DNA of 64,000 nt from Anoxybacillus tepidamans PS2 (lineage in GTDB: Bacteria; Bacillota; Bacilli; Bacillales; Anoxybacillaceae): NCBI RefSeq assembly GCF_000620165.1, contig NZ_JHVN01000001.1, forward strand, positions 186,001 to 250,000, given 5' to 3'. Shown here piece by piece: positions 8,768 to 20,573 of this stretch. The translations under genes and the position numbers were made by a program. The number at the start of each line of letters is the position of its first letter. Within the stretch, counting starts at the first letter, position 1. The notes under the pieces were generated by a model. It was not told the DNA's origin. It saw only the letters and a program-made list of their open reading frames with translations, and made no database searches.

Positions 8768-9907
8768 TTATTCCCCTTTAAATGCTTTTTTCACTTTCTC
8801 AAAAAAGCTGTCATGTGGCCCTTGGTGCATGCTGTGGCCACCTAACTGATCGAACTCGCGCAGCAATTGTTTTTGTTTTTCTGTTAATTTCGTCGGTGTC
8901 ACGACGCGAACGATCACATGCTGATCCCCATGTCCGTATCCGTGCACATTTGGCACACCTTTTCCTTTCAGTCGGAATTTCGTTCCTGTTTGCGTGCCAG
9001 CCGGAATTTTCAGTTTTACTTTTCCGTGAAGAGTCGGCACTTCAATTTCATCACCGAGAGCGGCTTGAGCGAACGTCAATGGGATTTCACAATAAATATC
9101 GTCGTCATGGCGTTCAAAAAATTCATGCGGTTCCACGCGGAACACAATATACAAATCGCCAGCAGGACCTCCGTTTACTCCCGGTTCTCCCTGCCCAGCA
9201 ACGCGTAATTGTTGACCATCATCGATTCCCGCTGGAATTTTCACATGAATTTTTTTCCGTTTTTTCACGCGACCGCTTCCGCCGCATGTCGCACATTTCT
9301 CTTTAATGAACTGCCCTGTACCGCCGCAGTAATGGCAAGCGCGGCGATTCACAATGCGGCCAAACGGCGTAGCCTGTTCAATGCTGATTTGCCCCGTTCC
9401 ACGGCAATGCGAGCAAGTTTCTTTCTTCGTTCCCGGCTTCGCTCCAGAACCGTGGCACGTCTCGCATGTTTCCTCGCGCGGAATTTCAATGTCCGTTTCT
9501 TTCCCGAACGCGGCTTCCTCAAACGTTAACGTCATCGTATATTGCAAGTCGGCTCCTGCTCTCGGGGCATTCGGATCGCGCCGTCTGCCGCCGCCAAAGA
9601 AAGAGTTGAAAATGTCTTCAAACCCGCCAAAACCACTAAAGCCGCCAAAGTCAAAATCGTCGCTTCGGAATCCGCCGAAGCCTTGATTCGGATCGGCGTG
9701 GCCAAATTGATCGTAATGGGCCCGCTTCTGGTCGTCGCTCAATACTTCGTAAGCTTCTTTAATCTCTTTGAACTTTTCTTCCGCATCCGGCGATTTATTA
9801 ATATCTGGATGATATTGTTTGGAAAGTTTTCGGTACGCTTTTTTGATTTCATCTTTTGTCGCTGTTTTGCTTACTCCGAGAACTTCATAATAATCTCGTT
9901 TCGTCAT
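8768..9907 (-). CDS. dnaJ: Chaperone protein DnaJ
   Basis: A 379-residue type I J-protein that stimulates DnaK ATPase and delivers substrates. It has a J domain with YHPDIN in the HPD loop (about residues 33-38), a Gly/Phe-rich linker ([16 protein letters not shown]), four CxxCxGxG zinc-binding repeats (about 145-215), and a beta-sheet C-terminal domain. Three in-frame ATGs stand together; the last ([11 protein letters not shown]) matches the family start and follows GGGAGTGG. A terminator and possible promoter lie between it and dnaK. Confidence 0.96.
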   Translation of the reverse strand: MTKRDYYEVLGVSKTATKDEIKKAYRKLSKQYHPDINKSPDAEEKFKEIKEAYEVLSDDQKRAHYDQFGHADPNQGFGGFRSDDFDFGGFSGFGGFEDIFNSFFGGGRRRDPNAPRAGADLQYTMTLTFEEAAFGKETDIEIPREETCETCHGSGAKPGTKKETCSHCRGTGQISIEQATPFGRIVNRRACHYCGGTGQFIKEKCATCGGSGRVKKRKKIHVKIPAGIDDGQQLRVAGQGEPGVNGGPAGDLYIVFRVEPHEFFERHDDDIYCEIPLTFAQAALGDEIEVPTLHGKVKLKIPAGTQTGTKFRLKGKGVPNVHGYGHGDQHVIVRVVTPTKLTEKQKQLLREFDQLGGHSMHQGPHDSFFEKVKKAFKGE

Positions 9908-10002
9908 CATCATCCACTCCCGATTCACTCACATAAAGCTAATTGTATCATTGATTTATTTATCAATGCAATAGATCATCTCTATCTCTACATCTTTCCA
10001 CT

Positions 10003-10043
10003 AGAAAAAAAGTCAAAGCCAAGACAGGCCTGACTTTGACTTT
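10003..10043 (-). terminator. Intra-operon terminator between dnaK and dnaJ
   Basis: On the minus strand AAGTCAAAG pairs with CTTTGACTT across a 15-base loop and is followed by TTTTTTTC. It should reduce read-through into dnaJ. Downstream, TTGCAT, 18 bases, TACAAT could serve as a sigmaA promoter for dnaJ. Confidence 0.8.
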
Positions 10044-10052
10044 TCGCTATGT

Positions 10053-11903
<1,851 letters not shown>

Positions 11904-12491
11904 TTATTGACTCACCTTTACCATCGCTGGACGAATCACGCGATCTTTTAATTTATACCCTTTTTGGAATTCTTCTACGACCGTATTCGGCTCGTAATTG
12001 CCATCTTCGGCTTGCATCACCGCTTGGTGCAAATGCGGATCAAACGGCTTTCCGACCGATTCAATCGCTTCAACGCCTTCCTTTTTCAACGCTTCCATCA
12101 ATGAGCGATATACCATTTCCATCCCTTGCAAAATCGATTTCGCCTTTTCGTCCTCTGCTTCAATTTTCAAAGCCCGTTCGAAGTTATCTAACGCAGGCAA
12201 AAGATCTGTTACTAAGCTTTGAGCGCGATATTTTTCTGCCGCCTCAAATTCGAGTCTTGTGCGACGACGAAAATTATCAAAATCCGCATGTAAGCGGAGA
12301 TAGCGATTTTCCAATTCTTGCAACTTTGTTTCAAGTTCTGCAATTTTTTCATTCGCAGCTTCTAACTCTTTGTTTTCTACAGATTTGCTTTCATTTTCTT
12401 CTAATTGCGATTCCATCGCTTCCGCCTCTTGCGGTTGTTCATATGTAGTTTCTTCTTCCACTTGGATCATATCTTTTTGTTCCTTTTCCAC
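11904..12491 (-). CDS. grpE: Nucleotide exchange factor GrpE
   Basis: A 195-residue GrpE that releases ADP from DnaK. It has an acidic disordered N-terminus, a long coiled coil (about 40-100, with heptads such as [20 protein letters not shown]), then the beta domain with [15 protein letters not shown] and a C-terminal [17 protein letters not shown] signature. The chosen GTG start at 12491 is spaced correctly from AAGGGAGGTG; an earlier GTG overlaps that ribosome site. Confidence 0.95.
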   Translation of the reverse strand: MEKEQKDMIQVEEETTYEQPQEAEAMESQLEENESKSVENKELEAANEKIAELETKLQELENRYLRLHADFDNFRRRTRLEFEAAEKYRAQSLVTDLLPALDNFERALKIEAEDEKAKSILQGMEMVYRSLMEALKKEGVEAIESVGKPFDPHLHQAVMQAEDGNYEPNTVVEEFQKGYKLKDRVIRPAMVKVSQ

Positions 12492-12598
12492 CGACTTCAC
12501 CTCCCTTAAATGAGCAAACGGTTATGTATAAAAAAGCCATTCACAAGGAAAGGATGGGGTGTCTTGCACCGACCATCCATTATCCAATATGACCAATG

Positions 12599-13633
12599 CT
12601 AGCTGTTTTGATACCAGTCTGTCAATGCCGTCGATAAGTCGGACGCAACGCGCTGCAAAATGGCGATTACTCGGGAATATTCCATGCGAGTCGGTCCAAG
12701 GATCGCGATCGTTCCTAACTGCTCTTCGCCCGCTGAGTAAGTGGCGGTAATTAAGCTGCAGTTTTCCATACCGCTAAGCTGATTCTCGCGACCGATTGTC
12801 ACTTGAATTCCCTTTTTGCTGTTTTGCCGCAGCAGGCGATAAAAATCCTTTTCCTGCTCGATCATTGCCATTAAAGAACGGATTTTTTCAATGTCGTTAA
12901 ACTCCGGCTGGATCAGCATGTTCGTTTTGCCCGCAAAAAACATTTTTTCTTCTTGCGGGATGTCAAGCGTCTCAGCGATTGTTTTCAACATGCTGTCATA
13001 GCTGTAAATATGGGTGCGTAGCACATTGGCTACCTCTCTATAAATTTTATCTTTTAGCTCGGCAATGGATACGCCAACTAAACGCTCGTTTAAAATGTTG
13101 ACCATTTTTTCTAGGTCAGAAGCTTCTACAGACGCCGGAAGCGTGATCATGCGGTTTTCCACGTGCCCCGTGTCCGTTACAATAATGGCCACTGCTGTTT
13201 CTCTATTTAAAGGGATAATTTGCAGCCGTTTAAGCCGATTATCTTTTACCGCCGGACCAAGAACAATCGATGTGTAGCTCGTCAAATCAGACAAAATTTG
13301 CGCTGATTTTTGGACGATTTTCTCTAATTCATAAATCCGTTCAGCAAAAATGGATTTGATTTTCCTCATATCGTCCGGCGTAAGCCGCTCCGGTGACAAT
13401 AGATGGTCAACATAATAACGATAGCCTTTTTCCGACGGCACTCTCCCTGACGAAATGTGCGTCTTCTCGATATATCCTAATTCCTCTAAATCAGCCATCT
13501 CATTTCGAATCGTCGCTGAGCTAAACGTAATTTTGTCTTTTTTGGACAACGTCCGGGAACCGACAGGCTGACCGTAACGAATAAAATCATCAATAATCAC
13601 TTGCAAAATAAGCAATTGGCGATCGGTTAACAA
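12599..13633 (-). CDS. hrcA: Heat-inducible transcription repressor HrcA
   Basis: A 344-residue HrcA, the CIRCE-binding repressor whose folding depends on GroE. It has an N-terminal winged helix ([25 protein letters not shown]... [22 protein letters not shown]), then a GAF-like and dimerisation region. A TTG start at 13633 follows AGAGGTGGTGATAG and gives the family's usual MLTDRQLL beginning; the frame stays open upstream into the CIRCE element, which is not coding. It is first in the class I heat-shock operon and autoregulated. Confidence 0.95.
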   Translation of the reverse strand: MLTDRQLLILQVIIDDFIRYGQPVGSRTLSKKDKITFSSATIRNEMADLEELGYIEKTHISSGRVPSEKGYRYYVDHLLSPERLTPDDMRKIKSIFAERIYELEKIVQKSAQILSDLTSYTSIVLGPAVKDNRLKRLQIIPLNRETAVAIIVTDTGHVENRMITLPASVEASDLEKMVNILNERLVGVSIAELKDKIYREVANVLRTHIYSYDSMLKTIAETLDIPQEEKMFFAGKTNMLIQPEFNDIEKIRSLMAMIEQEKDFYRLLRQNSKKGIQVTIGRENQLSGMENCSLITATYSAGEEQLGTIAILGPTRMEYSRVIAILQRVASDLSTALTDWYQNS

Positions 13634-13649
13634 ACTATCACCACCTCTG

Positions 13650-13676
13650 TTAGCACTCACATACATCGAGTGCTAA
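13650..13676. promoter_or_regulatory. CIRCE operator
   Basis: A perfect CIRCE inverted repeat, TTAGCACTC, nine bases, GAGTGCTAA. It lies between the hrcA promoter and the hrcA start, and is the binding site of HrcA. Confidence 0.97.
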
Positions 13677-13686
13677 ATCTACTATT

Positions 13687-13715
13687 AAAGTATCAAATCC
13701 GCTCGTTCCTGTCAA
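13687..13715 (-). promoter_or_regulatory. SigmaA promoter of the hrcA-dnaK operon
   Basis: On the minus strand TTGACA (13710-13715), a 17-base spacer and TACTTT (13687-13692). Transcription should start close to the CIRCE operator, so HrcA binding would block it. Confidence 0.85.
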
Positions 13716-13718
13716 CGT

Positions 13719-14861
13719 CTAGATTGTTCCGATGAACGCTTGAAACACTTCGTTTCCAAGCAATTTCCCCCGATGGGTAAGACGGATATGGCTTTCTGTT
13801 TCTTCTAATAGTCCTTTTTGTTTTTCTCGTTCAATGGGCTCTTTAAATACGTCATTAAGCGAACGAAGAAATTTTTCAGCAAATCGTTGCTTCGAAACCC
13901 CTTCCGTTTTACGGAGCCCTAAAAACATTTCTTCCTCCATCCGCTCTTCATGCGTTACCTCGTGGCGCTCTACGTACGGAACGCTCGTTTTTTCCACCAA
14001 TCCGATGTATTTTTTTAGCGGGCCGGCATTGACGTTCCTCACCCCATTGATATAGCTATGTGCCCCCGCTCCGATCCCGTAGTACTCTTCGTTGTTCCAG
14101 TACGTAAGGTTATGGCGGCTTTCAAACCCTGGCCGTGCGTAGTTGCTGATTTCATATTGCTTATATCCATGACGCTCCATTTGCTCCATAATTTCCTCAT
14201 ACATTTCCGCTTCTTCCTCTTGGCTAGGCAGCAAAAGGCGCCCTTTTCTCATTAAGTTATAAAACACCGTTTTGGGTTCGATAATGAGCGAGTAAGCTGA
14301 CACATGCTGAACATCAAGCGAGAACGTCATCCTTAAAGTATCGCGTAGCTGTTCGATTGTCTGCCCTGGCAACCCGTACATGAGGTCGATGCTGATGTTG
14401 GAAAACCCTATATTTTTGGCCATTTCAATCACTTGGAGTACATCTCGTTGACGGTGAGTGCGCCCAATTCGCTGCAATAATTCATCGTCAAACGTTTGTA
14501 CACCGAAGCTTAGCCGGTTTACCCCAGCGTCTTTTAATAACTTTAACTTTTCTTGCGATAGTTCATTCGGATTTGCTTCAAATGTAAATTCGACGTCTCC
14601 AGCTGCAAACGGAAGATGCTTATGAATGCTGTTTAAAAAGAACTCAAGTTGGTGCATTTCAAGTACGGTCGGCGTGCCGCCGCCGACAAAAATTGTATGA
14701 AGCTTGCGCGTCGGAGCCATTTCGAGCGTGTGCTTCATTTCTCGCTCCATCGCCTGCAAGTATTCAGCGACGGGCTGGCCTTTGAAAAATACTTTGTTAA
14801 AGTCGCAATAATGACAAATTTGTGAGCAAAATGGAATGTGCAAATATATTGCTCGAATCAA
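13719..14861 (-). CDS. hemW: Radical-SAM heme chaperone HemW
   Basis: A 380-residue radical-SAM protein of the HemN/HemW family. The N-terminal CxxxCxxC (C12, C16, C19, in FCSQICHYCDF) binds the 4Fe-4S cluster; GGGTPT and a HemN C-terminal domain follow. It lacks the extra N-terminal extension of genuine oxygen-independent coproporphyrinogen oxidases, so heme trafficking (HemW) is the better call than the older 'HemN' label. It lies between lepA and hrcA, as in B. subtilis. Confidence 0.92.
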   Translation of the reverse strand: MIRAIYLHIPFCSQICHYCDFNKVFFKGQPVAEYLQAMEREMKHTLEMAPTRKLHTIFVGGGTPTVLEMHQLEFFLNSIHKHLPFAAGDVEFTFEANPNELSQEKLKLLKDAGVNRLSFGVQTFDDELLQRIGRTHRQRDVLQVIEMAKNIGFSNISIDLMYGLPGQTIEQLRDTLRMTFSLDVQHVSAYSLIIEPKTVFYNLMRKGRLLLPSQEEEAEMYEEIMEQMERHGYKQYEISNYARPGFESRHNLTYWNNEEYYGIGAGAHSYINGVRNVNAGPLKKYIGLVEKTSVPYVERHEVTHEERMEEEMFLGLRKTEGVSKQRFAEKFLRSLNDVFKEPIEREKQKGLLEETESHIRLTHRGKLLGNEVFQAFIGTI

Positions 14862-14885
14862 TCTATATCTCTCCTTATTGATAAC

Positions 14886-14921
14886 AAACGAGGCTATCCC
14901 ACCGGAATGAGACAGCCTCGC
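14886..14921 (-). terminator. Terminator after lepA
   Basis: On the minus strand CGAGGCT pairs with AGCCTCG across an 18-base loop, followed by TTTGTT. The U tract is short, so partial read-through into hemW is likely. Confidence 0.65.
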
Positions 14922-14927
14922 ATGCCA

Positions 14928-16757
14928 TTATTTTTTATTATCATCCATTTTAAGCACAGCCATAAACGCTTCTTGCGGAACCTCAACCGATCCGACTTGC
15001 TTCATTCGTTTCTTTCCTTCTTTTTGCTTTTCTAGAAGCTTGCGTTTACGCGATACGTCACCGCCGTAACATTTCGCTAACACGTTTTTGCGCAACGCTT
15101 TAATGGTCGATCTTGCAATAATTTTATTGCCGATCGCTGCCTGAACCGGCACCTCGAATTGTTGGCGCGGAATTAAATCTTTCAGCTTTTCGACGATGAC
15201 CTTGCCGCGATCGTACGCTGAATCGCGGTGAACGATAAAGGAAAGGGCATCGACTTTTTCGCCGTTGAGCAAAATGTCCATTTTAACAAGCTTTGAAGGC
15301 TTATAGCCAATAAGCTCATAATCGAAAGACGCATATCCTTTTGTGCTCGACTTTAAAATGTCAAAGAAGTCATACACAATTTCCGAAAGCGGAATTTCAT
15401 AAATAAGCATGACGCGCTTTTCGTCAAGGTATTGCATGTCGACAAAGATGCCTCGTTTGCCTTGGCATAGCTCCATAACCGCACCGACAAAATCGTTCGG
15501 CACCATGACCGTCGCTTTTACGTACGGTTCCTCGACACGATCAATTTTTTGCGGGTCCGGCATGTTGGACGGATTATCGACTTGTACTTCCGTCCCATCC
15601 GTTAAATAGACTTTATATACAACGCTTGGCGCCGTCGTAATTAAATCAATGTTAAATTCGCGTTCAATGCGCTCTTGAATAATCTCCATGTGCAACAAGC
15701 CTAAAAAGCCGCAACGGAACCCAAAGCCAAGCGCTTGAGAGGTTTCCGGTTCAAATTGCAGCGCTGCATCGTTTAATTGCAATTTTTCTAACGCTTCGCG
15801 CAAGTCGTTATACTTCGCTGTATCAATTGGATACATACCGCAGAATACCATTGGATTTAAGCGGCGATATCCTGGAAGCGGTTCAGCGGCCGGATTTTTT
15901 GCATCGGTGATCGTATCCCCTACACGTGTATCGCTCACGTTTTTAATCGATGCTGTTAAGAAGCCGACATCGCCAACTGTTAACTCATCGACCTGTTTTG
16001 GCTTTGGAGTAAACACGCCGACTTCGACGACTTCAAATTCTTTTCCGGTCGCCATCATTTTAATTTTTTGCCCCGGTTTAACCGTCCCTTCGACAACGCG
16101 GATATAAGCGACAACCCCGCGGTATGAGTCGTAAAGCGAGTCGAAAATCAACGCTTTTAACGGCGCATCCGGGTCGCCGGCCGGCGCCGGCACTTTCTCG
16201 ACAATTTGTTCTAAAATCTCTTCGATGCCAATACCAGCCTTCGCTGATGCCAATACCGCTTCTGAAGCATCCAATCCGATAACGTCTTCGATTTCTTGGC
16301 GGACGCGCTCCGGCTCGGCACTTGGCAAATCAATTTTATTAATGACCGGTAAAATTTCTAAATTGTTATCTAGCGCCAAATAGACGTTCGCCAATGTTTG
16401 TGCCTCGATCCCTTGCGCCGCGTCCACAACAAGGATTGCACCTTCGCAGGCGGCCAAGCTGCGGGACACTTCATACGTAAAATCGACGTGCCCTGGCGTA
16501 TCAATTAAATGAAAAATATATTCTTCCCCGTCTTTCGCTTTATATTTCAATTGAACGGCGTTGAGCTTAATTGTAATGCCGCGCTCGCGCTCTAGCTCCA
16601 TTGAATCTAGCATTTGATCTTTCATTTCTCGCTGTGAAAGCGCCCCTGTTTTTTCAAGGATGCGGTCTGCTAGAGTCGATTTCCCATGATCGATATGAGC
16701 AATAATAGAAAAGTTACGAATTTTTTCTCTTCGTTTTAATCTTTCTTCACGATTCAT
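14928..16757 (-). CDS. lepA: Elongation factor 4 (LepA)
   Basis: A 609-residue translational GTPase. G1 is AHIDHGKS (about 20-27), G3 is DTPGHVDF, and G4 is NKID. EF-G-like domains and the LepA-specific C-terminal domain follow; the tail includes [21 protein letters not shown]4 acts on ribosomes during initiation and elongation, and its physiological role is debated. Start [19 protein letters not shown] follows an AGGAGTG site. Confidence 0.97.
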   Translation of the reverse strand: MNREERLKRREKIRNFSIIAHIDHGKSTLADRILEKTGALSQREMKDQMLDSMELERERGITIKLNAVQLKYKAKDGEEYIFHLIDTPGHVDFTYEVSRSLAACEGAILVVDAAQGIEAQTLANVYLALDNNLEILPVINKIDLPSAEPERVRQEIEDVIGLDASEAVLASAKAGIGIEEILEQIVEKVPAPAGDPDAPLKALIFDSLYDSYRGVVAYIRVVEGTVKPGQKIKMMATGKEFEVVEVGVFTPKPKQVDELTVGDVGFLTASIKNVSDTRVGDTITDAKNPAAEPLPGYRRLNPMVFCGMYPIDTAKYNDLREALEKLQLNDAALQFEPETSQALGFGFRCGFLGLLHMEIIQERIEREFNIDLITTAPSVVYKVYLTDGTEVQVDNPSNMPDPQKIDRVEEPYVKATVMVPNDFVGAVMELCQGKRGIFVDMQYLDEKRVMLIYEIPLSEIVYDFFDILKSSTKGYASFDYELIGYKPSKLVKMDILLNGEKVDALSFIVHRDSAYDRGKVIVEKLKDLIPRQQFEVPVQAAIGNKIIARSTIKALRKNVLAKCYGGDVSRKRKLLEKQKEGKKRMKQVGSVEVPQEAFMAVLKMDDNKK

Positions 16758-16833
16758 CTTTTTTCACTCCTACTGTCCCCGAAACTACACTAGCTTTGAT
16801 TATAGCAACACAATTGTCAAGATTCAATGAGAG

Positions 16834-16866
16834 AAGAAAAAAAGTCGGGGAAGAAACCCGACTTCA
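16834..16866 (-). terminator. Terminator after yqxA
   Basis: On the minus strand AAGTCGGG pairs with CCCGACTT around a TTTCTTC-type loop, followed by TTTTTCTTC. It ends the gpr-spoIIP-yqxA unit ahead of lepA. Confidence 0.88.
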
Positions 16867-16875
16867 TTTAATGAG

Positions 16876-17202
16876 TTAGCTAAGAAACGAAAGAAGTTCG
16901 CGCATGGAAGAACGAACGGCTTCCGCTAAACGTTTTCCTAGTTCTGAAAACATATTGAACATTTTCATTTGCTCTAGTTTTTTCTTTTTTTCATCCACAT
17001 TTTCAACCGTGACCTTATTCCCCATTACCATCGCTTCAAGCTTTCCGTCCTCATCTTTTGATAAATGAAGCACTGTTTGAAACGATGGATCATGATACCC
17101 TTTCATTTTAACCATGCCTTCATTGGCCTGCTGCATTCCAAGCAACACACCGAAAAAAAGGAGAACGACGACTGCAAAAAACTGAATGGTAAACCTCACC
17201 AT
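16876..17202 (-). CDS. yqxA: DUF3679 protein YqxA
   Basis: A 108-residue protein with an N-terminal membrane anchor (about 4-24) and a charged, probably external remainder containing a lysine-rich helix (VENVDEKKKKLEQMK). It matches B. subtilis YqxA (DUF3679), of unknown function, encoded directly after spoIIP. Cotranscription with spoIIP suggests a sporulation role, but that is inference. Confidence 0.85.
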   Translation of the reverse strand: MVRFTIQFFAVVVLLFFGVLLGMQQANEGMVKMKGYHDPSFQTVLHLSKDEDGKLEAMVMGNKVTVENVDEKKKKLEQMKMFNMFSELGKRLAEAVRSSMRELLSFLS

Positions 17203-17214
17203 TTTATTTCCCCC

Positions 17215-18414
17215 TCACTGCTTTTGAGCCGGTGCTGGCGCTTGCACTTTTTCTGCCTGCCAGTAGTACTCACTGAACGCCTCGGCAACTGCTGCAGTTG
17301 TTCGGAACAATTCCTCAAACGTATTATCAACCCCTCCAACTTCAATTAAAATCGCATTCCCTGATAGATCTTGGTTAAACTTCCCATTCGTTTCCGCCCC
17401 TTTTTTCTCGATGACTCCGCGGCTTAATCCTGGATATTTTTTTTGCAACAAATGATGAAGTTGTGTAGCTAATTGCAAATTCTTTTCATAATTCGGATTT
17501 TCCCCACCAATAATAAACGCCACGCGAGCATAATTAACTCCATTAATTGTTGTAGTCGTATATTTGCGCCTTCTAGAATCGCGGTGGATATCAATCAAAT
17601 ACTGCAAGCTGCGATTATGTGCCATCGCCTGCACAACCACTTCCCTCGACATATCGTACGATTGATAGTACTTCATCCCTTTTTTAGATAACTCCCCTTG
17701 AATATCAACAGGGCTTTCTTCCGCTCCAATCCCCCGCTTTTCCAGTTCCTCAGCTAGCTTTTGTCCTACTTTTGTAACGTTTACAGTGCGATGAAAAGCA
17801 AGATCTGGATTCGTCGTTCCTTTCAAAGCAGGCAAATACGATTCGTACGTATGCGTGCTATAAATATAAACCACTTTCTTTCCACCAGTTGTTTTTGTTG
17901 GCGGTGGTACGGGCTTCTCATCTTGTGCTTCATTCGCTTTTTCTAGGTTTTCCAAAGACGCTTCTCTTTCAGCGAGCATGACCTCAAGCGGCGGCGCTGA
18001 TTCATAAGGCATAGTTGTATAGTCCGTTCCTTCTCCTGCCACCACAATTTTACTGTCGTATAAAGCAAAACCGGGAAGTTCGCTTCCAAGCAAACTGCGC
18101 GGGTCATCCGGATTGATGCTTGTCATCATTCTAAATAAAATGGACGAATAGTTCATTTTTTGTCGTTCCTTCGGCAAGCTTTGCAAAAAATAATGATTTT
18201 CAAAACTAAATAAATGGATAAACGCCTCCTCGGGAAAATGGTTTGTTACGCTATTAACAGAAGAAGAGGAAAGGCGATATTCCGGTTTTAGCGAGGTCAT
18301 TAAACCGACGAATGTAAACATCATCATCCATCCTAAAACCGCTAAAATCGCTATTTTTTTGATACTTGTCCCATGAATGGTAACGACCATTTGCCGAGAA
18401 CGTAGCCGCTTCAT
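17215..18414 (-). CDS. spoIIP: Stage II sporulation protein P
   Basis: A 399-residue SpoIIP, the amidase/endopeptidase of the DMP machine that thins septal peptidoglycan for engulfment, with SpoIID and SpoIIM. A membrane anchor lies near residues 20-40; the amidase domain carries YSTHTYESYLPA and IDIHRDSRR with the zinc-ligand histidines, then ILIEVGGVDNT. The ATG at 18414 follows AAAGGGTGAGAGC; the open frame upstream lacks a better start. Followed by yqxA. Confidence 0.94.
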   Translation of the reverse strand: MKRLRSRQMVVTIHGTSIKKIAILAVLGWMMMFTFVGLMTSLKPEYRLSSSSVNSVTNHFPEEAFIHLFSFENHYFLQSLPKERQKMNYSSILFRMMTSINPDDPRSLLGSELPGFALYDSKIVVAGEGTDYTTMPYESAPPLEVMLAEREASLENLEKANEAQDEKPVPPPTKTTGGKKVVYIYSTHTYESYLPALKGTTNPDLAFHRTVNVTKVGQKLAEELEKRGIGAEESPVDIQGELSKKGMKYYQSYDMSREVVVQAMAHNRSLQYLIDIHRDSRRRKYTTTTINGVNYARVAFIIGGENPNYEKNLQLATQLHHLLQKKYPGLSRGVIEKKGAETNGKFNQDLSGNAILIEVGGVDNTFEELFRTTAAVAEAFSEYYWQAEKVQAPAPAQKQ

Positions 18415-18492
18415 GCTCTCACCCTTTCTAAGCTTGTCTACTAATTTAACAGTATGGCCAAGCTTAAAAAGATAGAACATCTTTTTGAACGA

Positions 18493-19611
18493 TTAATGCG
18501 TGTAAGACCCTGTATTGCTTTGGTCAATCTGGTTGTGAAGCGCCGCGTTTAAGCCGCTTGCTAGCAAATTTGCCATATCTTCAATAAATGTATCGACTTC
18601 TTTCGGCGTCACCATCAAATTATGCCCAAGTGGTGCCAACACTTCGTGGATCAACGCGCGTTTTTCATCATTGTTGAGTGTGCCGACCATTCCAAGAAAC
18701 GTCGACCGTTGCGACTGTGACGGAAGATCTTCATCGGTCAATTTTTTTCGTTTGCCAAATAACCATCCTGCCGGAGCCAAAGCGTTCGACGGACGATGTC
18801 CTTCTTTCATCTCCCGGCCAAAATGTTTCAAAAGAAAATCGATTGTATCACTTGTAATCGACACCGCGTCGACAACGGTTGGCACACCGATCGCAATCAC
18901 TGGAATTCCAAGTGTTTCTTTACTCAGCTCTTTTCGCTTATTTCCTACCCCTGATCCCGGGTGAATGCCTGTATCGGAAATTTGAATCGTAGCGTTGACA
19001 CGCTCGATCGAACGCGCAGCCAGCGCATCGATGACAACTACGAAATCAGGTTTTGTTTTTTCTACAACGCCGCGAATAATGTCGCTCGTTTCAATTCCTG
19101 TCGTTCCCATAACTCCCGGAGCGATAGCGCTCACAGGCCGGAACCCCTCTTCAACACTCTCCGGCTGAAGCTGAAATAAATGTCTAGTAATCAGTAAATT
19201 TTCGACCGTTAATGGTCCGAGGGCATCAGGCGTCACATTGTCATTACCAAGCCCCACGACAAGGCAGCTTGCTTTATCTGGAATGTTCAACCGCCGCAAA
19301 AACGCATGAAATTCTTTGGCGAATACTTCCTCTACCTTTTTTTGCAGTTCCGTATCTTGACTGCGGATTCCTTGCGCTTCGATCGTTACGTACATTCCTG
19401 CTTTTTTGCCGATCGATTTTGCTCCATCGTCGTTCACTTCCACATATGACAATTTAATACCGTCGACTTCGCGGTCGTGAATGACGACTCCTTCCACTTG
19501 TGAAGATGCTTCGCTTTTTTGTTCCAATCTTTCTTCTATCGCGATTTCATGCGCTTCAACCGCTAAATCCGTCCGGACCGAATATACGCTAAGATCTAAT
19601 GGGTGATCCAT
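18493..19611 (-). CDS. gpr: Germination protease Gpr
   Basis: A 372-residue aspartic-type (A25) protease that degrades small acid-soluble spore proteins during germination. It is made as a zymogen whose N-terminal propeptide includes [15 protein letters not shown]. The core motifs [16 protein letters not shown] and [12 protein letters not shown] are diagnostic. Two adjacent ATGs; the second is better spaced from GGAGGAAG. Upstream of spoIIP as in B. subtilis; sigmaF/sigmaG control is expected from the family. Confidence 0.95.
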   Translation of the reverse strand: MDHPLDLSVYSVRTDLAVEAHEIAIEERLEQKSEASSQVEGVVIHDREVDGIKLSYVEVNDDGAKSIGKKAGMYVTIEAQGIRSQDTELQKKVEEVFAKEFHAFLRRLNIPDKASCLVVGLGNDNVTPDALGPLTVENLLITRHLFQLQPESVEEGFRPVSAIAPGVMGTTGIETSDIIRGVVEKTKPDFVVVIDALAARSIERVNATIQISDTGIHPGSGVGNKRKELSKETLGIPVIAIGVPTVVDAVSITSDTIDFLLKHFGREMKEGHRPSNALAPAGWLFGKRKKLTDEDLPSQSQRSTFLGMVGTLNNDEKRALIHEVLAPLGHNLMVTPKEVDTFIEDMANLLASGLNAALHNQIDQSNTGSYTH

Positions 19612-19704
19612 CATCTTCCTCCTTTTTACATCATTTTTATTTATTGTCGCCGCTTTACTCTTATTTCATTCGGCAATCAGTAAAGTATTTTTGCTTGAAT
19701 AGTC

Positions 19705-19733
19705 TTGCATAATTGAAATGTGTTTGATAGAAT
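19705..19733 (+). promoter_or_regulatory. Probable sigmaA promoter of rpsT
   Basis: TTGCAT (19705-19710), a 17-base spacer and TAGAAT (19728-19733), about 80 bp ahead of the rpsT start. Chosen by pattern and spacing. Confidence 0.55.
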
Positions 19734-19815
19734 ATCTCTTGTTCTTGATATGTCTATATCGCTAAATACGACAAAAGAATAACGTATATGGACAGCATTA
19801 CGGAGGTGAAAGACA

Positions 19816-20082
19816 TTGGCAAATATTAAATCTGCTATTAAGCGCGCAAAAACAAGCGAAAAACGCCGTGCTCACAACGCTGCAGTGAAATCAGCGATGC
19901 GCACAGCGATTAAAAAATTTGAAGCGCTTGTAGAAGCAAAAGATGTAGAAAAAGCGCAAGAAGCGTTTGTCCTTGCTTCTAAAAAATTAGACAAAGCGGC
20001 AAGCAAAGGATTAATTCATAAAAACGTAGCTAGCCGCCAAAAATCTCGCTTAGCGAAAAAATTAAACAGCATCACAGCATAA
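19816..20082 (+). CDS. rpsT: 30S ribosomal protein S20
   Basis: An 88-residue, Lys/Ala-rich helical protein beginning [21 protein letters not shown], matching S20 (bS20), a 16S rRNA-binding assembly protein. It uses a TTG start with a strong GGAGGTGAAAGAC ribosome site; weak initiation codons are common for rpsT and allow autoregulation in enterobacteria. It is transcribed alone against the flanking genes. Confidence 0.97.
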   Translation: MANIKSAIKRAKTSEKRRAHNAAVKSAMRTAIKKFEALVEAKDVEKAQEAFVLASKKLDKAASKGLIHKNVASRQKSRLAKKLNSITA

Positions 20083-20090
20083 CAACGCAT

Positions 20091-20124
20091 AAACGACCTT
20101 TTGCAGAGGTCGTTTTCTTTTTTC
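20091..20124 (+). terminator. Terminator of rpsT
   Basis: AAACGACCT pairs with AGGTCGTTT and is followed by TCTTTTTTC. Confidence 0.9.
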
Positions 20125-20369
20125 TAAACGATCGTTGCTTGTTCAATCGGCTCTATGAAATGTGCCGATACAACCGATAGAAAGATCTTGATGTTAGCAT
20201 GTATTAGTTTAGGGATTGTATGTATTTTTAACAGGACACTGATGCTTTTTATGTCGTGGGATGAAATAGAAATGAGGAATGACCTAGTAAAAAAGGAATT
20301 TTCGGTTGTTTGCGCTCGTAGAAATAGTCGGTTTCATTTTTCGCATAATTTCCATCAGAGGAACACGTA

Positions 20370-20440
20370 TCGTATATTTAACATATCTACCGAGAAGTCT
20401 CCCACCTCTAAGCGAAGTGTAGGTGGGGGCGGTTCATAGC
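20370..20440 (+). mobile_element. IS200/IS605-like end remnant (copy A)
   Basis: TTTAACATAT, then GAGAAGTCTCCCACCTC, then a stem-loop closed by GTAGGTGGGGGCGGTTCA: the layout of the right end of IS200/IS605 (tnpB-type) elements in thermophilic bacilli, where this hairpin is also the scaffold end of the omega RNA. No transposase or tnpB reading frame is left. In the rest of 20125-20548 a hydrophobic reading of LIIIGIVFTAMKFWTF at about 20440-20490 may be debris of a disrupted small membrane protein; otherwise I see nothing. Confidence 0.6.
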
Positions 20441-20524
20441 CTCGCTAATCATCATTGGCATCGTCTTTACCGCAATGAAATTTTGGACATTTCTCCATTA
20501 GAGCGTTTTCGTTCAATCGCGATG

Positions 20525-20573
20525 AAAAGCGGACGGCCAAAAGCCGATTTAACGGCTAGCGGCGTCCGCTTTT
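20525..20573 (-). terminator. Terminator overlapping the end of holA
   Basis: AAAAGCGGACG pairs with CGTCCGCTTTT around an inner GCCG/CGGC hairpin. The holA stop codon lies inside the structure. Confidence 0.7.

Noticed and set aside
9209-9686. Long plus-strand frames opposite dnaJ
   Set aside because: Shadows of the strongly codon-biased dnaJ gene; no ribosome sites and no sensible composition.
13634-13666. Upstream hrcA start
   Set aside because: It lies in the CIRCE operator and does not match the family N-terminus; the TTG at 13633 does.
20155-20439. 94-codon plus-strand frame after rpsT
   Set aside because: Its end is made of the IS200/IS605-like hairpin, composition drifts along the frame and no good ribosome site precedes it; treated as debris.
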